Of a DNA stretch of 46,446 nt, positions 8,359 to 17,169 are shown in pieces. The position numbers were made by a program, and so were the translations under genes. The DNA lies in contig CAIKVT010000002.1 of the NCBI GenBank assembly GCA_903830945.1, positions 1 through 46,446 of the forward strand. Direction: 5' to 3'. The notes beneath the pieces are model-generated. The model had not been told where the DNA came from and searched no databases. It worked only from the letters and a program-made list of their open reading frames with translations. How positions within the stretch are numbered: the first letter of the stretch is position 1; every line of letters begins with the position of its first letter. This DNA is from an uncultured Elusimicrobia bacterium. Lineage in GTDB: Bacteria; Elusimicrobiota; Elusimicrobia; UBA1565; UBA9628.

Positions 8359-9219
8359 CTATTGGCTTTTCCCGGAAGGCGGCTCTGGCTCCGCCTCCGG
8401 CCGGGCTTCGCCTTTCGACAAAGTCTGCGGCGCGGATTTTCGCTTAAGCTTCAGCTTCTCCTCATCCTGAGCCGCGTGCTTGGACTGAAGGTCCCGCATC
8501 TTCGCGTCCAGCCTCGCCCGCTCTGCCCGGCTCGAAGCGTTCGCGATGGCTCGCCCCAATCGGAACATCTGCAACTGGGCCGGGTCATCCTTCATCGTCG
8601 CCTCGATCTGCTTGTCCCGGTCCGCATCATTGACCGGGACCGGCGCCGATTTCCGCGGGGCGAGAAGGGCTTTGCGTAGTTCGGGCGTCAGCTTCGCCTC
8701 ATCCCGCGCCGCGCACTTGGACTGAAGGTCCCTCATCTTCGCGTCCAGCCGCGCCCGTTCCTCCCTGCTCGAAGCGTTCGCGATGGCTCGCCCCAGTCGA
8801 AACATCTGCAACTGGGCCGGGTCACCCTTCATCGTCGCCTCGATCTGCTTGTCCCGGTCCGCATCGCCGACTGGCGCTGATTTTAACGGGGCGCGCAGGC
8901 CTTTGCGTCGTTCGGGCGTCAGCTTCGCCTCATCCTGCGCCGCGCGTTTGGACTGGATGTCCCGCATCTGCGCGTCCAGCCTCACCCGCTCCTCCTTGGT
9001 CCCTGCATTGGCGATGGCTTGCCCCAGCTGGAACATCTGCAATTGGGCCGGGTCATCTTTTAATGTCGCCTCGATCTGTTGGGTGCGGGCGTCGTTCTCG
9101 ACGGGAACAGGCCTGGACTTATCCCCGGCCGCAGCGCCTTGAGCGAAGGCAGCTGATGTGAAAAAAAACGCCGCAGCCGATATGTTCAGGATTTCACGCA
9201 TACACGCTCGATCGCTCAT
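8359..9219 (-). CDS. Periplasmic protein with three tandem ~77-residue repeats
   Basis: A 286-residue protein with a signal peptide (cleavage near AFAQG, about residue 27), three near-identical helical repeats and a charged proline-rich tail. The repeats span residues 43-118, 119-197 and 198-264. The shared core reads QIEAT-K-DPAQLQMF, LG-AIANA and RLDA-MRD-QSK. High Lys/Glu/Arg content and regular spacing suggest paired helices or coiled coil. Function is unknown. The ATG at 9219 has a GAGGA Shine-Dalgarno sequence. The gene lies 30 bases downstream of an exported protein gene in the pseudopilin cluster and probably belongs to that operon. It is convergent with the proline-rich protein. Confidence 0.65.
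   Translation of the reverse strand: MSDRACMREILNISAAAFFFTSAAFAQGAAAGDKSRPVPVENDARTQQIEATLKDDPAQLQMFQLGQAIANAGTKEERVRLDAQMRDIQSKRAAQDEAKLTPERRKGLRAPLKSAPVGDADRDKQIEATMKGDPAQLQMFRLGRAIANASSREERARLDAKMRDLQSKCAARDEAKLTPELRKALLAPRKSAPVPVNDADRDKQIEATMKDDPAQLQMFRLGRAIANASSRAERARLDAKMRDLQSKHAAQDEEKLKLKRKSAPQTLSKGEARPEAEPEPPSGKSQ
8428..9093 (-). repeat. Three in-frame tandem repeats within the periplasmic protein gene
   Basis: The repeat units on the minus strand are 9093-8866, 8865-8629 and 8628-8428. Units 2 and 3 are the closest pair and unit 1 is more diverged (for example LKDDPAQLQMFQLGQ against MKGDPAQLQMFRLGR). This suggests an older first duplication and a recent second one. Confidence 0.85.
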
Positions 9220-9249
9220 GACGCGTCCTCATGTCCATGTCAAACCCGT

Positions 9250-10287
9250 TCAATACACTGTCCTTGAGACGCTGATATTCGAACAATCTATCGATTGAGT
9301 GAAATAGGGATATGACAGATAAGTCATAGGGCCCAGATGACCCGCAGTACCCGGAGAGTATTGTGTCTGCCCAGCGTATTCATAAAACACATATTTAGTC
9401 GTGTCTCCCGGATAAGTCGTCTCATTGTGGTGAGCGTAATAAGCCAAAGACGCGTAGAGATATACGTACATGCTGGTGTATCCGGCCGGGGCCGTGCCGG
9501 AAGCTTGCATCGTGAAGGAATAGTCATGAATGGATCCTTTGTTCTCGAAAACGGTGAGCGCGGGAAGGTTGTAAACCACCCAGCCGTTCAGATAGCTGTA
9601 CATGTAATATGCGACATCGAAGCTTAATGAGCCGGATGGATCGAGCTTCACATAATCGTTGGTGCCGCAAGAAGTTTTTGGGCATTTATATAACCTTTCG
9701 TAGTCGGGAAGACCGGTGATGGACAATTTGCATGAGCCTCTATAGACAGCGTTCCAGGACCCCTTGGGCATAGTAGCGTTATAAAGCAGATATCGATAGG
9801 AAGCTGGAACCGACCCGATCTCAGGAGGCGTGTCGAAAAGTAAATAATAATAGCCATAGCATAGCTTGTCTTTAGCCGTAGCATAATCGGTGGCATAGCC
9901 GCCGGAATATGTCACGCATGAGCCTTTCCCTTTCGCGAGGACTTCCTCGTTCTGTCTGTCCGCGGCCAGGCGCGTATACCAGGTGCTTTTGTCTTGCGGG
10001 TCCGCATTCGGGGACGTATAACATAGAAAGCCGGTGGTCTTATTGTAAAAGAAGCGGCCCGGCGCAGGCGGGGTGCTCGCGCTCTTTTCCTTATCCGTCT
10101 GCAGCGCCCCGGCGTCGATCTCATCCTGCGTGTAGCCGTTGAGTCGGAGCTGGTTCGAGTCCACCTTATCGTAAGCCCCCAGCGGCGAAGGATAGGAGGT
10201 CTCCATCGTGAAAGTCTCGGCCGTCGCCGCGGCCGCGAAAAAAGCAAACAGGCCCTGCAATAGGATGATCCCGATGCGTGATCTCAT
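9250..10287 (-). CDS. Exported protein of unknown function in the pseudopilin cluster
   Basis: About 345 residues from ATG 10287, which is preceded by a G-run that could serve as Shine-Dalgarno sequence. The open frame extends to 10359, but that part overlaps the upstream gene. The N-terminus is a signal peptide (RIGIILLQGLFAFFAAAATAE), followed at once by METSYPSPLGAYDKV. This matches a short Tyr-Pro-x-Pro-x-Gly-x-Tyr signature that I associate with exported proteins of Elusimicrobiota/Omnitrophota-type bacteria (recollection, not searched). The rest is very rich in tyrosine, glycine and serine, with at least eight scattered cysteines, as in a surface-exposed beta-rich domain. It lies directly downstream of three pilin-like genes and may be a cargo or tip component. 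Confidence 0.55.
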   Translation of the reverse strand: MRSRIGIILLQGLFAFFAAAATAETFTMETSYPSPLGAYDKVDSNQLRLNGYTQDEIDAGALQTDKEKSASTPPAPGRFFYNKTTGFLCYTSPNADPQDKSTWYTRLAADRQNEEVLAKGKGSCVTYSGGYATDYATAKDKLCYGYYYLLFDTPPEIGSVPASYRYLLYNATMPKGSWNAVYRGSCKLSITGLPDYERLYKCPKTSCGTNDYVKLDPSGSLSFDVAYYMYSYLNGWVVYNLPALTVFENKGSIHDYSFTMQASGTAPAGYTSMYVYLYASLAYYAHHNETTYPGDTTKYVFYEYAGQTQYSPGTAGHLGPMTYLSYPYFTQSIDCSNISVSRTVY

Positions 10288-10355
10288 ACGATCCCCCCCC
10301 GCCGGCATGTTCAAGTGTCCAGCCTTCGAGCCGGCAACATACACCGACTCCATCA

Positions 10356-10709
10356 TCATAGGTTATTTGTAATGCTTAATCGCAGAAGACACCTGCCGTT
10401 CTTCGCCGACAACGAAATCGTCAAGTCCTGCCCCTGCGCCTTCCTAGGGAGACAGCTTTTTTGGTTTTCATTCAAAACACAGTTGCCGGCCGGGGAAGGG
10501 TAAGGCCCCGCGTTCTGCAAGCAAGCGAACACCTCGTTCCTGGCGCTGTCCAATACGGCGCGGGCGGTGGCGCGCTCGACGGTACGGGCCTCCGAGAAAC
10601 GGCCAATGAAGGTCAGCTTGAGCGCCATCGTCACAATAATGAACATAAGCATCACCACGACCAGGACTTGGACCAGGATGCTACCGTCTTTCCGCCTTGG
10701 CTTTACCAC
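10356..10709 (-). CDS. PilX/GspK-like minor pseudopilin
   Basis: A protein of about 117 residues with a basic N-terminus (KPRRKDG) and then one long hydrophobic helix beginning SILVQVLVVVMLMF. It is followed by a soluble domain with four cysteines. The G9/S10 junction resembles a prepilin peptidase site. Position +5 is Gln instead of the usual Glu, which recalls the minor pseudopilins that lack Glu5 (GspK type). The start is uncertain. GTG 10709 follows the previous stop by 2 bases, while TTG 10715 overlaps that stop. Either way it is coupled to the upstream pilW-like gene. The open frame to 10778 is a read-back into that gene. Confidence 0.55.
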   Translation of the reverse strand: MVKPRRKDGSILVQVLVVVMLMFIIVTMALKLTFIGRFSEARTVERATARAVLDSARNEVFACLQNAGPYPSPAGNCVLNENQKSCLPRKAQGQDLTISLSAKNGRCLLRLSITNNL

Positions 10710-10711
10710 GG

Positions 10712-11350
10712 TCAAAACACCTGGGAATTGATAGTAGCCGGCTGCTGGGTCAGGGCAGTGAAATCCCATTTCAGCCAATTGGGAATCGCCGGGTTGTTCG
10801 AGGTCAGGGAGATCCTCAGAAGATTGGCCGGGGTTTTAGGCCGCGAGAACAGGATATCGAAATCCCCGGATCCGGAGGAGCTGAGCAGGGGGATCATCGC
10901 GCCGTCTGTGATGGCAGAGCCGCAGGAAGTCACGACGGGGGGCCTGCGAGAAGCCGTCAGGGTCCCGGAATAAAGGTACAGGTTTTTGCCTTGCGCCGTT
11001 TCAGCCAGACAGATGCAAAAGAATTCAGGGGCTTTTGAGTCATCTATGGGGGAGAGAAAATCCGGATAGCTGGCGTTGATATAGCCGGACAAGACCGTGG
11101 TCCCGGCGTCCCCCTGGCCGGGTGAACACAGGTATGAGGCCGCGGTCGCCATTTTCCTGATCGCGTCCACGGCGACGGAGAAGTTCACGAGCGCCACGTT
11201 CTTGCACGTTATGGATTGGGAGGCGTTCACCGTGAAACCCTGCACGGCATACATGGCCATGAAGATCAACGCGCTCAGGGAAAAGGCGACCAGGAGTTCC
11301 GTCAGAGAGAAGCCTCTCCTGGATCTACTTGGTCTGCGATGAATTATCAT
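10712..11350 (-). CDS. PilW-like prepilin-type protein
   Basis: A 212-residue protein with a textbook prepilin signal: the basic leader HRRPSRSRR, cleavage at G13/F14 in RRGFSLTELLVAF, and Glu18 at mature position +5, followed by a hydrophobic alpha-1 helix. It would be processed by a type IV prepilin peptidase and assembled in the inner membrane into a pilus or type II secretion pseudopilus. The soluble domain contains four cysteines. It overlaps the preceding pilV-like gene by 26 bases and abuts the next pseudopilin gene. No peptidase, ATPase or platform gene is in the window, so the assembly machinery lies elsewhere. Confidence 0.75.
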   Translation of the reverse strand: MIIHRRPSRSRRGFSLTELLVAFSLSALIFMAMYAVQGFTVNASQSITCKNVALVNFSVAVDAIRKMATAASYLCSPGQGDAGTTVLSGYINASYPDFLSPIDDSKAPEFFCICLAETAQGKNLYLYSGTLTASRRPPVVTSCGSAITDGAMIPLLSSSGSGDFDILFSRPKTPANLLRISLTSNNPAIPNWLKWDFTALTQQPATINSQVF

Positions 11351-11804
11351 CGAGGTGGATGCTGATGTTTCTGATCATGGCGCCGTTCGTATTGACTATC
11401 GTCACTTCGTAGGAAGCAGTGGCCGCATAATCCGTCCTGAACCTCACAGGCAGCCAAGACGTTATGTCATGCACGCAAGCCGCCAGTGCCCAGCAGTTCA
11501 TGCCGCAGGTGTCTCCGCAGGCGTCTCCAGGCAGATGCCAGGCCGGATTCCCAGGCGGATTTTCCACCACGTCCCGGTTCTCCGCCACGTAATTGGACAA
11601 TTCATCATTCAGAGCCTGGGCCAGCAAAACCGAATCTTTACGGAATTTCGTGGTTTTCGTCTGTGGCACAAAGGCCAACACCATCGACGATATCGCGGCC
11701 ACCGCCGTGGCCAGCAGCAGAGCCGCCATAACGAATTCAACAAGGATGGCCCCCCGGTGAACAAAAAGCGGCCTCTTCGTCAATTCGGAGATTCCGCACG
11801 ACAT
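11325..11804 (-). CDS. PilV-like minor pseudopilin
   Basis: A 159-residue first gene of the pseudopilin cluster. The likely cleavage site is G18/A19 in VHRGAILVEFVM, with Glu23 at mature position +5 and a hydrophobic helix to about residue 45. A soluble domain follows, with a cysteine-rich loop (CGDTCGMNC). It overlaps the next gene by 26 bases. The ATG has no Shine-Dalgarno sequence, and a TACAAT box ends 6 bases before it, so the operon mRNA may be leaderless. Assignment as PilV-like rather than another minor pilin rests on gene order only. Confidence 0.65.
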   Translation of the reverse strand: MSCGISELTKRPLFVHRGAILVEFVMAALLLATAVAAISSMVLAFVPQTKTTKFRKDSVLLAQALNDELSNYVAENRDVVENPPGNPAWHLPGDACGDTCGMNCWALAACVHDITSWLPVRFRTDYAATASYEVTIVNTNGAMIRNISIHLDDNSSQTK

Positions 11805-11810
11805 CGCCCT

Positions 11811-11840
11811 ATTGTAGCATCTGCCAAGAATTACTATTAA
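11811..11840 (-). promoter_or_regulatory. Probable leaderless promoter of the pseudopilin operon
   Basis: On the minus strand, TTAATA (11840-11835), 18 bases, TACAAT (11816-11811), then 6 bases to ATG 11804. There is no Shine-Dalgarno sequence. Transcription would start at or next to the start codon. Confidence 0.5.
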
Positions 11841-11876
11841 GAAAAAACCTTCACGATCTACAGCCGGAGGGTAGCC

Positions 11877-14800
11877 TCAGGGCCGCGCGCGCAGGGACCA
11901 ACGCTTCTCCCTCAGCCAACGGCCCGCGTCATCGAAGAGGCTGTAGGCCACGGGCACAATGAGAAGCGTGATCAGAAGGCACAAGGTCTGCCCGCCCACG
12001 ATGACCACGGCCATGGTGCCGCGGTTGGCCGAGCCCGGGCCACGGCTCAGGGCTACCGGGATCATGGCCGCGACCAGGACGCAGGTGGTCATAAGGATGG
12101 GGCGCAGTCTGGTCTTATTGGCTTCCAGGATGGCCTTGTCCCGTTCCATGCCCTGCCGGCGCAAGGTGTTGGTGTAGTCGACCTGCAGGATGGCGTTCTT
12201 CTTAACTATGCCGAAGAGCATGAACAAGCCCATGATGGAGAAGATGGTCAGGTACTGATTAAGCACGATCAAAGACAGTATGGCGAAGGGAATCGCCAGA
12301 GGCAAAGAGAGCATGATGGTGACCGGGTGCAGGAAATCTTCGAACTGCGAGGCCAGCACCATATACATGAAGATGGCGGCCAGAAAGAAGGCCAGAAGGA
12401 ACTCGCTGAGCATCTTTCCGAATTCCTTGGATCTCCCCTCCATACCGGTCGAGTAACCGGGCGCCATGTGCAGAGACCGGATCGTTTCCTCGGTCTTGTT
12501 GATGGCCACGCTGAGCGGAACACCCGTCAGGTTGGCCATGATGCCCACCTCGCGCTGGCGGTTCATGCGGTCGATCTGAGAGGGACCGGTGTCCTCCACC
12601 AGGCGGGCCACGTTGTCCAGGCGCACCAGCCCGACCTTAGAGGAGGGCACATAAAGGGCCCCCACGACTTCCTTGCGGTCGCGGAACTGCTTGTCCACCC
12701 GAATGCGCACCTCGTAGAGCTCGTCGCCTTCCTTGTACTTGGTGATTTTCTCGTCGCCGCTGACCATGGTGCGCAGGCAGTTGGCGATGTCCTCGATCTT
12801 GACGCCCAGGTCCTGGGCGCGGTCGCGGTCGATGCGCACCTTGACTTCCGGCTTGGCGAAGACCAAGGTGGTGTCCACATCCACGATGCCCGGGGTGGCC
12901 CTCAACGCCTCAACGACCTTGCTGGAGTAGGCGCGCAGCAACTCCAGGTCCGGGCCCGTGATATAGTACTGGAAGGAGGCGTCGCGCTGTTTGCCCGAAC
13001 TGCCGAAATGGGACACGGGCGAAACGCTCAGGCGCAGAGCCGAGTACTTAGCCAGGGCCCGACGGGCCAGATCGATGATCTGCCCCTGGGTGAGCCTGCG
13101 TTTGGAGATGTCGTCGAGCTTCACATAAACCCGCGCGTCATTGACGTTGGAGCCTTCTCCCTCGCCGATGGAACTCATGACCAGGCTGATATTGGGCAGA
13201 CGTCGGACCTCGACTTCGACCTGGCGCAGTATGCGGTCCGTGGCGGAGAGCGTCGTCCCCTCGGGCGCGGTGAAATTCACCTCGAACTCGCCCGAATCGT
13301 CCGGAGGGATGAAGTCCTTTCCCACGATTTTCAGGAATGGCACAGACGACAGCGCAATACCCACGGCGATGAGCACGACTTTCCAGCGGTTGGCCATGGC
13401 CCAGAGCACCAGGCGACCGTAATGCTCCCTGAGGAAGTCGTTGAGACGGTCCACCCAGCGCTGGAAACGGTTCTTATCGCGCTCCACCTTGAGGAACCTA
13501 GAACAGAGCATGGGGGTCAGCGTGAAGGCCACAAAGAGGCTCACGGCGACGGCGAAGGCCACGGTTAAACCGTAGCTCTTCAAGAATCGCCCGACGATGC
13601 CGCCCATGTTGGCCAGCGGCAAAAAGATGATGATCAAAGACAGAGTGGTGGCCATGACCGCAGGTCCGATCTCCTTGGTCGCCACCGAAGACGCCTCCAT
13701 GGCCGAAAGGCCGTCCTCCTCCATGTGCCGGAAAATATTCTCCAGGATCACGATGGCGTCGTCGATGACGATGCCCACGGAGATCGTCAAGCCCAGCAGC
13801 GTCATCATGTTGAGCGTAAATCCCGCACGATCGATGAGCAGAAAGGTCGCGACGATCGAGGTTGGGATGGCGCAGGCCGCGATCAAGGTCGGGCGCACCG
13901 CGCCCATGAACAGAAGCACCGCCAGCGCCGCCAAGATCGAGCCCAGAACCAGGTGCTCCTCTACGGTATGCACTGAAGCCACGATGAACCCGGACATGTC
14001 GCGGATGACCTCGGCCTTGATGCCGGCCGGCAAAATGGGCTTTATCTCCTCGAGCCGCTCCTTGACTTTGGCGATGACCTCCACCGTGTTCATGCCGGAC
14101 TGCTTCTGCACGATCAGCGACACCGCCTCCTTTCCCTCGAGGCGCGCCAACGAACGCGCCTCCTCGGCGGTATCCTCGGCCCGGCCGATGTCCTGGATGC
14201 GCACCGGCACCCCGTTGACGGTGGCCACCACGACCTTATTGAAATCGGCCGGCTTCTCGATGCGGCCCATGGTGCGCAGGATGAACTCCCGGCGCTCCTG
14301 CTCGACCCGCCCGCCGGGGATCTCGATGTTCTGCTCTTTCAGGGCATCCTTGACCTTCTTGACCGTAAGCTGGAAGGACGCCATCTTGAGCGGATTCAAG
14401 ACGATATGGATCTCGCGCTCACGTCCGCCCACGATGGAGACCTTGCCCACCCCGTCGACGGATTCCAAGCGTTCCTTGACCTGCTTTCGCGCGATGAAAG
14501 TGAGCTCCCGGATGGGCATGTCTCCGCTCACCGCGATCGACATGACCGGCATGGAGCCGGGGTCGAACTTCTGCACCACGGGAGGGTCCGTGCCCTCGGG
14601 CAGGTCACGCTGGACGCGGGAAACCGCATCGCGCACCTCCTGGGCCGCCACGTCGATGTTCTTCTCCAGGACAAAGGTGATGAAGACTTGGCTCATGCCC
14701 TCATAGCTGGTGGCCTTGAGGTTATCGATGCCGGAGATGGTGTTGACCGCTTCCTCGATGGGCTTGGTGATGGAGGTCTCGATCTCTTCCGGGCCGGAAC

Positions 14801-14957
14801 CCTGCAGGGTCGTGGAGACGATGACGAAGGGCAAATCGATGTTGGGGAAAAGGTCCAGGCCCAGGCGCTGGAAAGAGAAGACGCCGATCACCACCAGGGC
14901 GGACATCATCATGGTGGTGAAGACCGGGCGCTTGATGCAGACGTCGGAAAGCTTCAC
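11877..14957 (-). CDS. RND multidrug efflux permease (HAE1/AcrB type)
   Basis: A 1026-residue inner-membrane proton antiporter of the hydrophobe/amphiphile efflux family. It is the trimeric pump of a tripartite exporter. The N-terminus KRPVFTTMMM leads into helix 1 and two large periplasmic porter domains follow (about 40-330 and 560-860). The proton-relay aspartates are in GIVIDDAIVILENI (D399, D400, equivalent to AcrB D407/D408). The helix-10 lysine is in FGIVKKNAIL. Length is normal. The start overlaps the stop of the adaptor gene by 4 bases, and it is the last gene of the tetR-tolC-adaptor-pump operon. Substrates cannot be told from sequence. Confidence 0.95.
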   Translation of the reverse strand: MKLSDVCIKRPVFTTMMMSALVVIGVFSFQRLGLDLFPNIDLPFVIVSTTLQGSGPEEIETSITKPIEEAVNTISGIDNLKATSYEGMSQVFITFVLEKNIDVAAQEVRDAVSRVQRDLPEGTDPPVVQKFDPGSMPVMSIAVSGDMPIRELTFIARKQVKERLESVDGVGKVSIVGGREREIHIVLNPLKMASFQLTVKKVKDALKEQNIEIPGGRVEQERREFILRTMGRIEKPADFNKVVVATVNGVPVRIQDIGRAEDTAEEARSLARLEGKEAVSLIVQKQSGMNTVEVIAKVKERLEEIKPILPAGIKAEVIRDMSGFIVASVHTVEEHLVLGSILAALAVLLFMGAVRPTLIAACAIPTSIVATFLLIDRAGFTLNMMTLLGLTISVGIVIDDAIVILENIFRHMEEDGLSAMEASSVATKEIGPAVMATTLSLIIIFLPLANMGGIVGRFLKSYGLTVAFAVAVSLFVAFTLTPMLCSRFLKVERDKNRFQRWVDRLNDFLREHYGRLVLWAMANRWKVVLIAVGIALSSVPFLKIVGKDFIPPDDSGEFEVNFTAPEGTTLSATDRILRQVEVEVRRLPNISLVMSSIGEGEGSNVNDARVYVKLDDISKRRLTQGQIIDLARRALAKYSALRLSVSPVSHFGSSGKQRDASFQYYITGPDLELLRAYSSKVVEALRATPGIVDVDTTLVFAKPEVKVRIDRDRAQDLGVKIEDIANCLRTMVSGDEKITKYKEGDELYEVRIRVDKQFRDRKEVVGALYVPSSKVGLVRLDNVARLVEDTGPSQIDRMNRQREVGIMANLTGVPLSVAINKTEETIRSLHMAPGYSTGMEGRSKEFGKMLSEFLLAFFLAAIFMYMVLASQFEDFLHPVTIMLSLPLAIPFAILSLIVLNQYLTIFSIMGLFMLFGIVKKNAILQVDYTNTLRRQGMERDKAILEANKTRLRPILMTTCVLVAAMIPVALSRGPGSANRGTMAVVIVGGQTLCLLITLLIVPVAYSLFDDAGRWLREKRWSLRARP

Positions 14958-15850
14958 TGGCTCTCCGTCTCGTCACCCTTGAGCTCGGCCAGGACCTCGA
15001 CCGGACTGCCGTCCTTGAGCCCGTAAAGCCCGAACACCGCCACCTTCTCGCCGGGCTTGACGCCTTTGCGGATCTCCAAGAACCGGTCGCTTTGCAGGCC
15101 CAACTCCACCTCTCGCTTGATGGCCTTACCGTTCTCGATAACGAAGACCGCCGGCCCGCTGCCGTCGGTCAAGGCGTCCTTGGACACGGCCAGAACTCCC
15201 GACCGGCTGCCCGTGATGAGGGTCACCTCGCCGAACATCCCCGAACGCAGTTTGCCGACGGAATTATCGAGCCTGGCCTCGATCAAGGTGCTGCGCGTGG
15301 ACGGGTCCACCACCGGGCTCACCCGGCTTACGCGCCCCACGAATGAGCGGTCCGGGTAAGCCTCGACCCGAACTCGGACGGCCTCGCCCAAACTCGCCCG
15401 CGCCGCATAACGCTCCGGAACTTCGGCGCGCACAATGATCTCGCTGGAGTCCACGACAAGGGCGACCGGCGTCTGCAGGGCCACATCCTGCCCCCGATCA
15501 AGGTAGATACGCGCGACCGTACCGTTCAAGGTCGAAGGAACAGGGGCGGGCTCGAAACGCACGCCCACCTCGTCACGCTCTACCAAGCAAACAGCCTGGC
15601 CTTTGCGCACCGGTTCGCCTTCCTTAAGAAGGTTTTCCTGCAGCTTGCCGGGCACCCGGGAGAAGAGGGTCGCCTCGTCCTTGGCCTTGATGCTTCCGAC
15701 AAGGATGATGGTCTCCTCGAGGTCGCGGGCCTGCGCCGGGGCGGTCTTGACCGGGAAAGTGTCAAGCCGCGCCGCAGCGTCCTTCTTCTTGCCGCAGGCT
15801 GCCGCCAGCGGCAGGACCGTCGCCATCATCAAAATGGCCAGTCGTTTCAT
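14954..15850 (-). CDS. RND periplasmic adaptor lipoprotein (membrane fusion protein)
   Basis: A 298-residue adaptor that links the RND pump to TolC. The N-terminus MKRLAILMMATVLPLAAAC has a lipobox (LAAAC, Cys19), so it should be lipid-anchored to the inner membrane facing the periplasm. The two halves of the lipoyl domain (around VPGKLQENLLKEGEPVRKGQ and LNGTVARIYLDRGQDV) are separated by only about 20 residues. The long alpha-helical hairpin of AcrA-type adaptors is therefore missing, which makes it a short adaptor. A beta-barrel and membrane-proximal domain follow. It overlaps both neighbours by 4 bases. Confidence 0.92.
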   Translation of the reverse strand: MKRLAILMMATVLPLAAACGKKKDAAARLDTFPVKTAPAQARDLEETIILVGSIKAKDEATLFSRVPGKLQENLLKEGEPVRKGQAVCLVERDEVGVRFEPAPVPSTLNGTVARIYLDRGQDVALQTPVALVVDSSEIIVRAEVPERYAARASLGEAVRVRVEAYPDRSFVGRVSRVSPVVDPSTRSTLIEARLDNSVGKLRSGMFGEVTLITGSRSGVLAVSKDALTDGSGPAVFVIENGKAIKREVELGLQSDRFLEIRKGVKPGEKVAVFGLYGLKDGSPVEVLAELKGDETESQ

Positions 15851-17169
15851 CGTACGGCCTCCTCAACGGCCCCACCCACGGCGCGTTCCAGCGCCGCCAG
15901 GGCCACCCGATAGTCATGCAAAGCGTTGGCGTAAAGAAGCCGGGTCTGCTGCAGGGCCAAGGTGGCATCGTTCTGCTCGAGCAGGCCGGCTTGGCCGGCG
16001 CGGTAGCGGACCTCGGTGGCTTCCAGGGCCCGGCGCGCCTGGCTGATGGCTGATTCCTGGCTCTGTGCGCGCTCCAGGGCTTCCTTGACATTGAGCCACT
16101 CGCGCTTGACCTCAACCTTAATGGCCCGCGCCGCCTTGTCCATGACGGTACGGGCCTGGTCGAACTGAGAGCGCGCCTGCTGAATCTTGGCCACGGTCTG
16201 GCCTCCGGTGAAGATCGGGTAGTTAAGACGCAGACCGACCACGGAGCTGGTGGCCCGCTCGCTGGGTCCAGGCCAGGCGCCGCCGGACTCGGAATACCAC
16301 TGATAATCCGCATACGCGGAAAGCCACGGCCAGCGGAAGCCCTTCTGGATGGCCAGGATGGCATCGGCCTGCTCATACTGCTTGTGCGCGGCCTGATAAT
16401 CCGGATTGCGCTCCAAGGCCGCGGACTGCAGGGCCTCATAGGAAACCAGAGAGGAAGGAGTTCCCTCCAGTCCGCCCACGACACGCACCTGGGCGTCCAC
16501 GTCAAGGCCCAAAGCGTCCTTGAGCATGGTCAGAGAAAGCTCCTCGCTGTTGCGTGCGGCCAAGAGCGCCGGCTGCGCGTTGGCCACCTCCACTTTCTGG
16601 CGCAAGACCACAAGGTCGCTGTCGAGGCCCTGCCGGTAGCGTTCCTCGATGGTCTGAAGATGGTCCTGCGCCAGAGACAGGAAATCCCGCTGGATGGCAG
16701 CAGTCTCGCTGGCCAAGCACACCGCGTAGAAAAGCCTCTTGGCTGTGAGGACCACGTCGGCTTTAGCGGCCTGGAGCTGCGCACGCCCCCCCTCCACGCC
16801 GACGCGCGCCGCCCGCATCCCTTGCGAGACCATGCCGCCGGTGAAAAGGTACTGCTGGAGGCTTGCCACATAGCGCATGCTGTTGTCCTGGCCTGACTTG
16901 AGCACCATGCCGCCCAGGAAGAACGACGGCTTCTCCAGATTGCGATTGTAAAGCCCGGTCAAGTTCACGGCCGGAAGGGCCGCGCCGATGGCCTGGCGGC
17001 GCTGGGACTCGAAGTAGGCCAGCCTCTCCTGGGCCAGGGCGACGTCCAGGTTCTGTTGCAGGCCCAGGGCGACGGCTTTATCGAGTGTGAGTTCCAACGG
17101 CGCGACGGAAGTCTGCGACCGCGCGGGCAGAGCCCAGAACGCCGCCGCCAGGAGCCAGGCCGTCATCAT
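15847..17169 (-). CDS. TolC family outer-membrane efflux protein
   Basis: A 440-residue outer-membrane channel component with a signal peptide (cleavage near ARSQT). Two structural repeats of long helices are typical of TolC. One begins LELTLDKAVALGLQQNLDVALAQERL and the other begins near residue 245 (SYEALQSAALERNPDYQAAHKQ). Short strand segments are GLYN-N and LRLNYPIFTGGQT. It forms the trimeric outer-membrane duct for the RND pump encoded downstream. It is translationally coupled on both sides by 4-base overlaps, first with tetR and then with the adaptor gene. Confidence 0.93.
   Translation of the reverse strand: MMTAWLLAAAFWALPARSQTSVAPLELTLDKAVALGLQQNLDVALAQERLAYFESQRRQAIGAALPAVNLTGLYNRNLEKPSFFLGGMVLKSGQDNSMRYVASLQQYLFTGGMVSQGMRAARVGVEGGRAQLQAAKADVVLTAKRLFYAVCLASETAAIQRDFLSLAQDHLQTIEERYRQGLDSDLVVLRQKVEVANAQPALLAARNSEELSLTMLKDALGLDVDAQVRVVGGLEGTPSSLVSYEALQSAALERNPDYQAAHKQYEQADAILAIQKGFRWPWLSAYADYQWYSESGGAWPGPSERATSSVVGLRLNYPIFTGGQTVAKIQQARSQFDQARTVMDKAARAIKVEVKREWLNVKEALERAQSQESAISQARRALEATEVRYRAGQAGLLEQNDATLALQQTRLLYANALHDYRVALAALERAVGGAVEEAVR

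Noticed and set aside
12327-14706. Long plus-strand frames (413 and 369 codons) opposite the RND permease
   Set aside because: They mirror codon structure of the permease, have unusual composition and lack motifs. They are antisense shadows.
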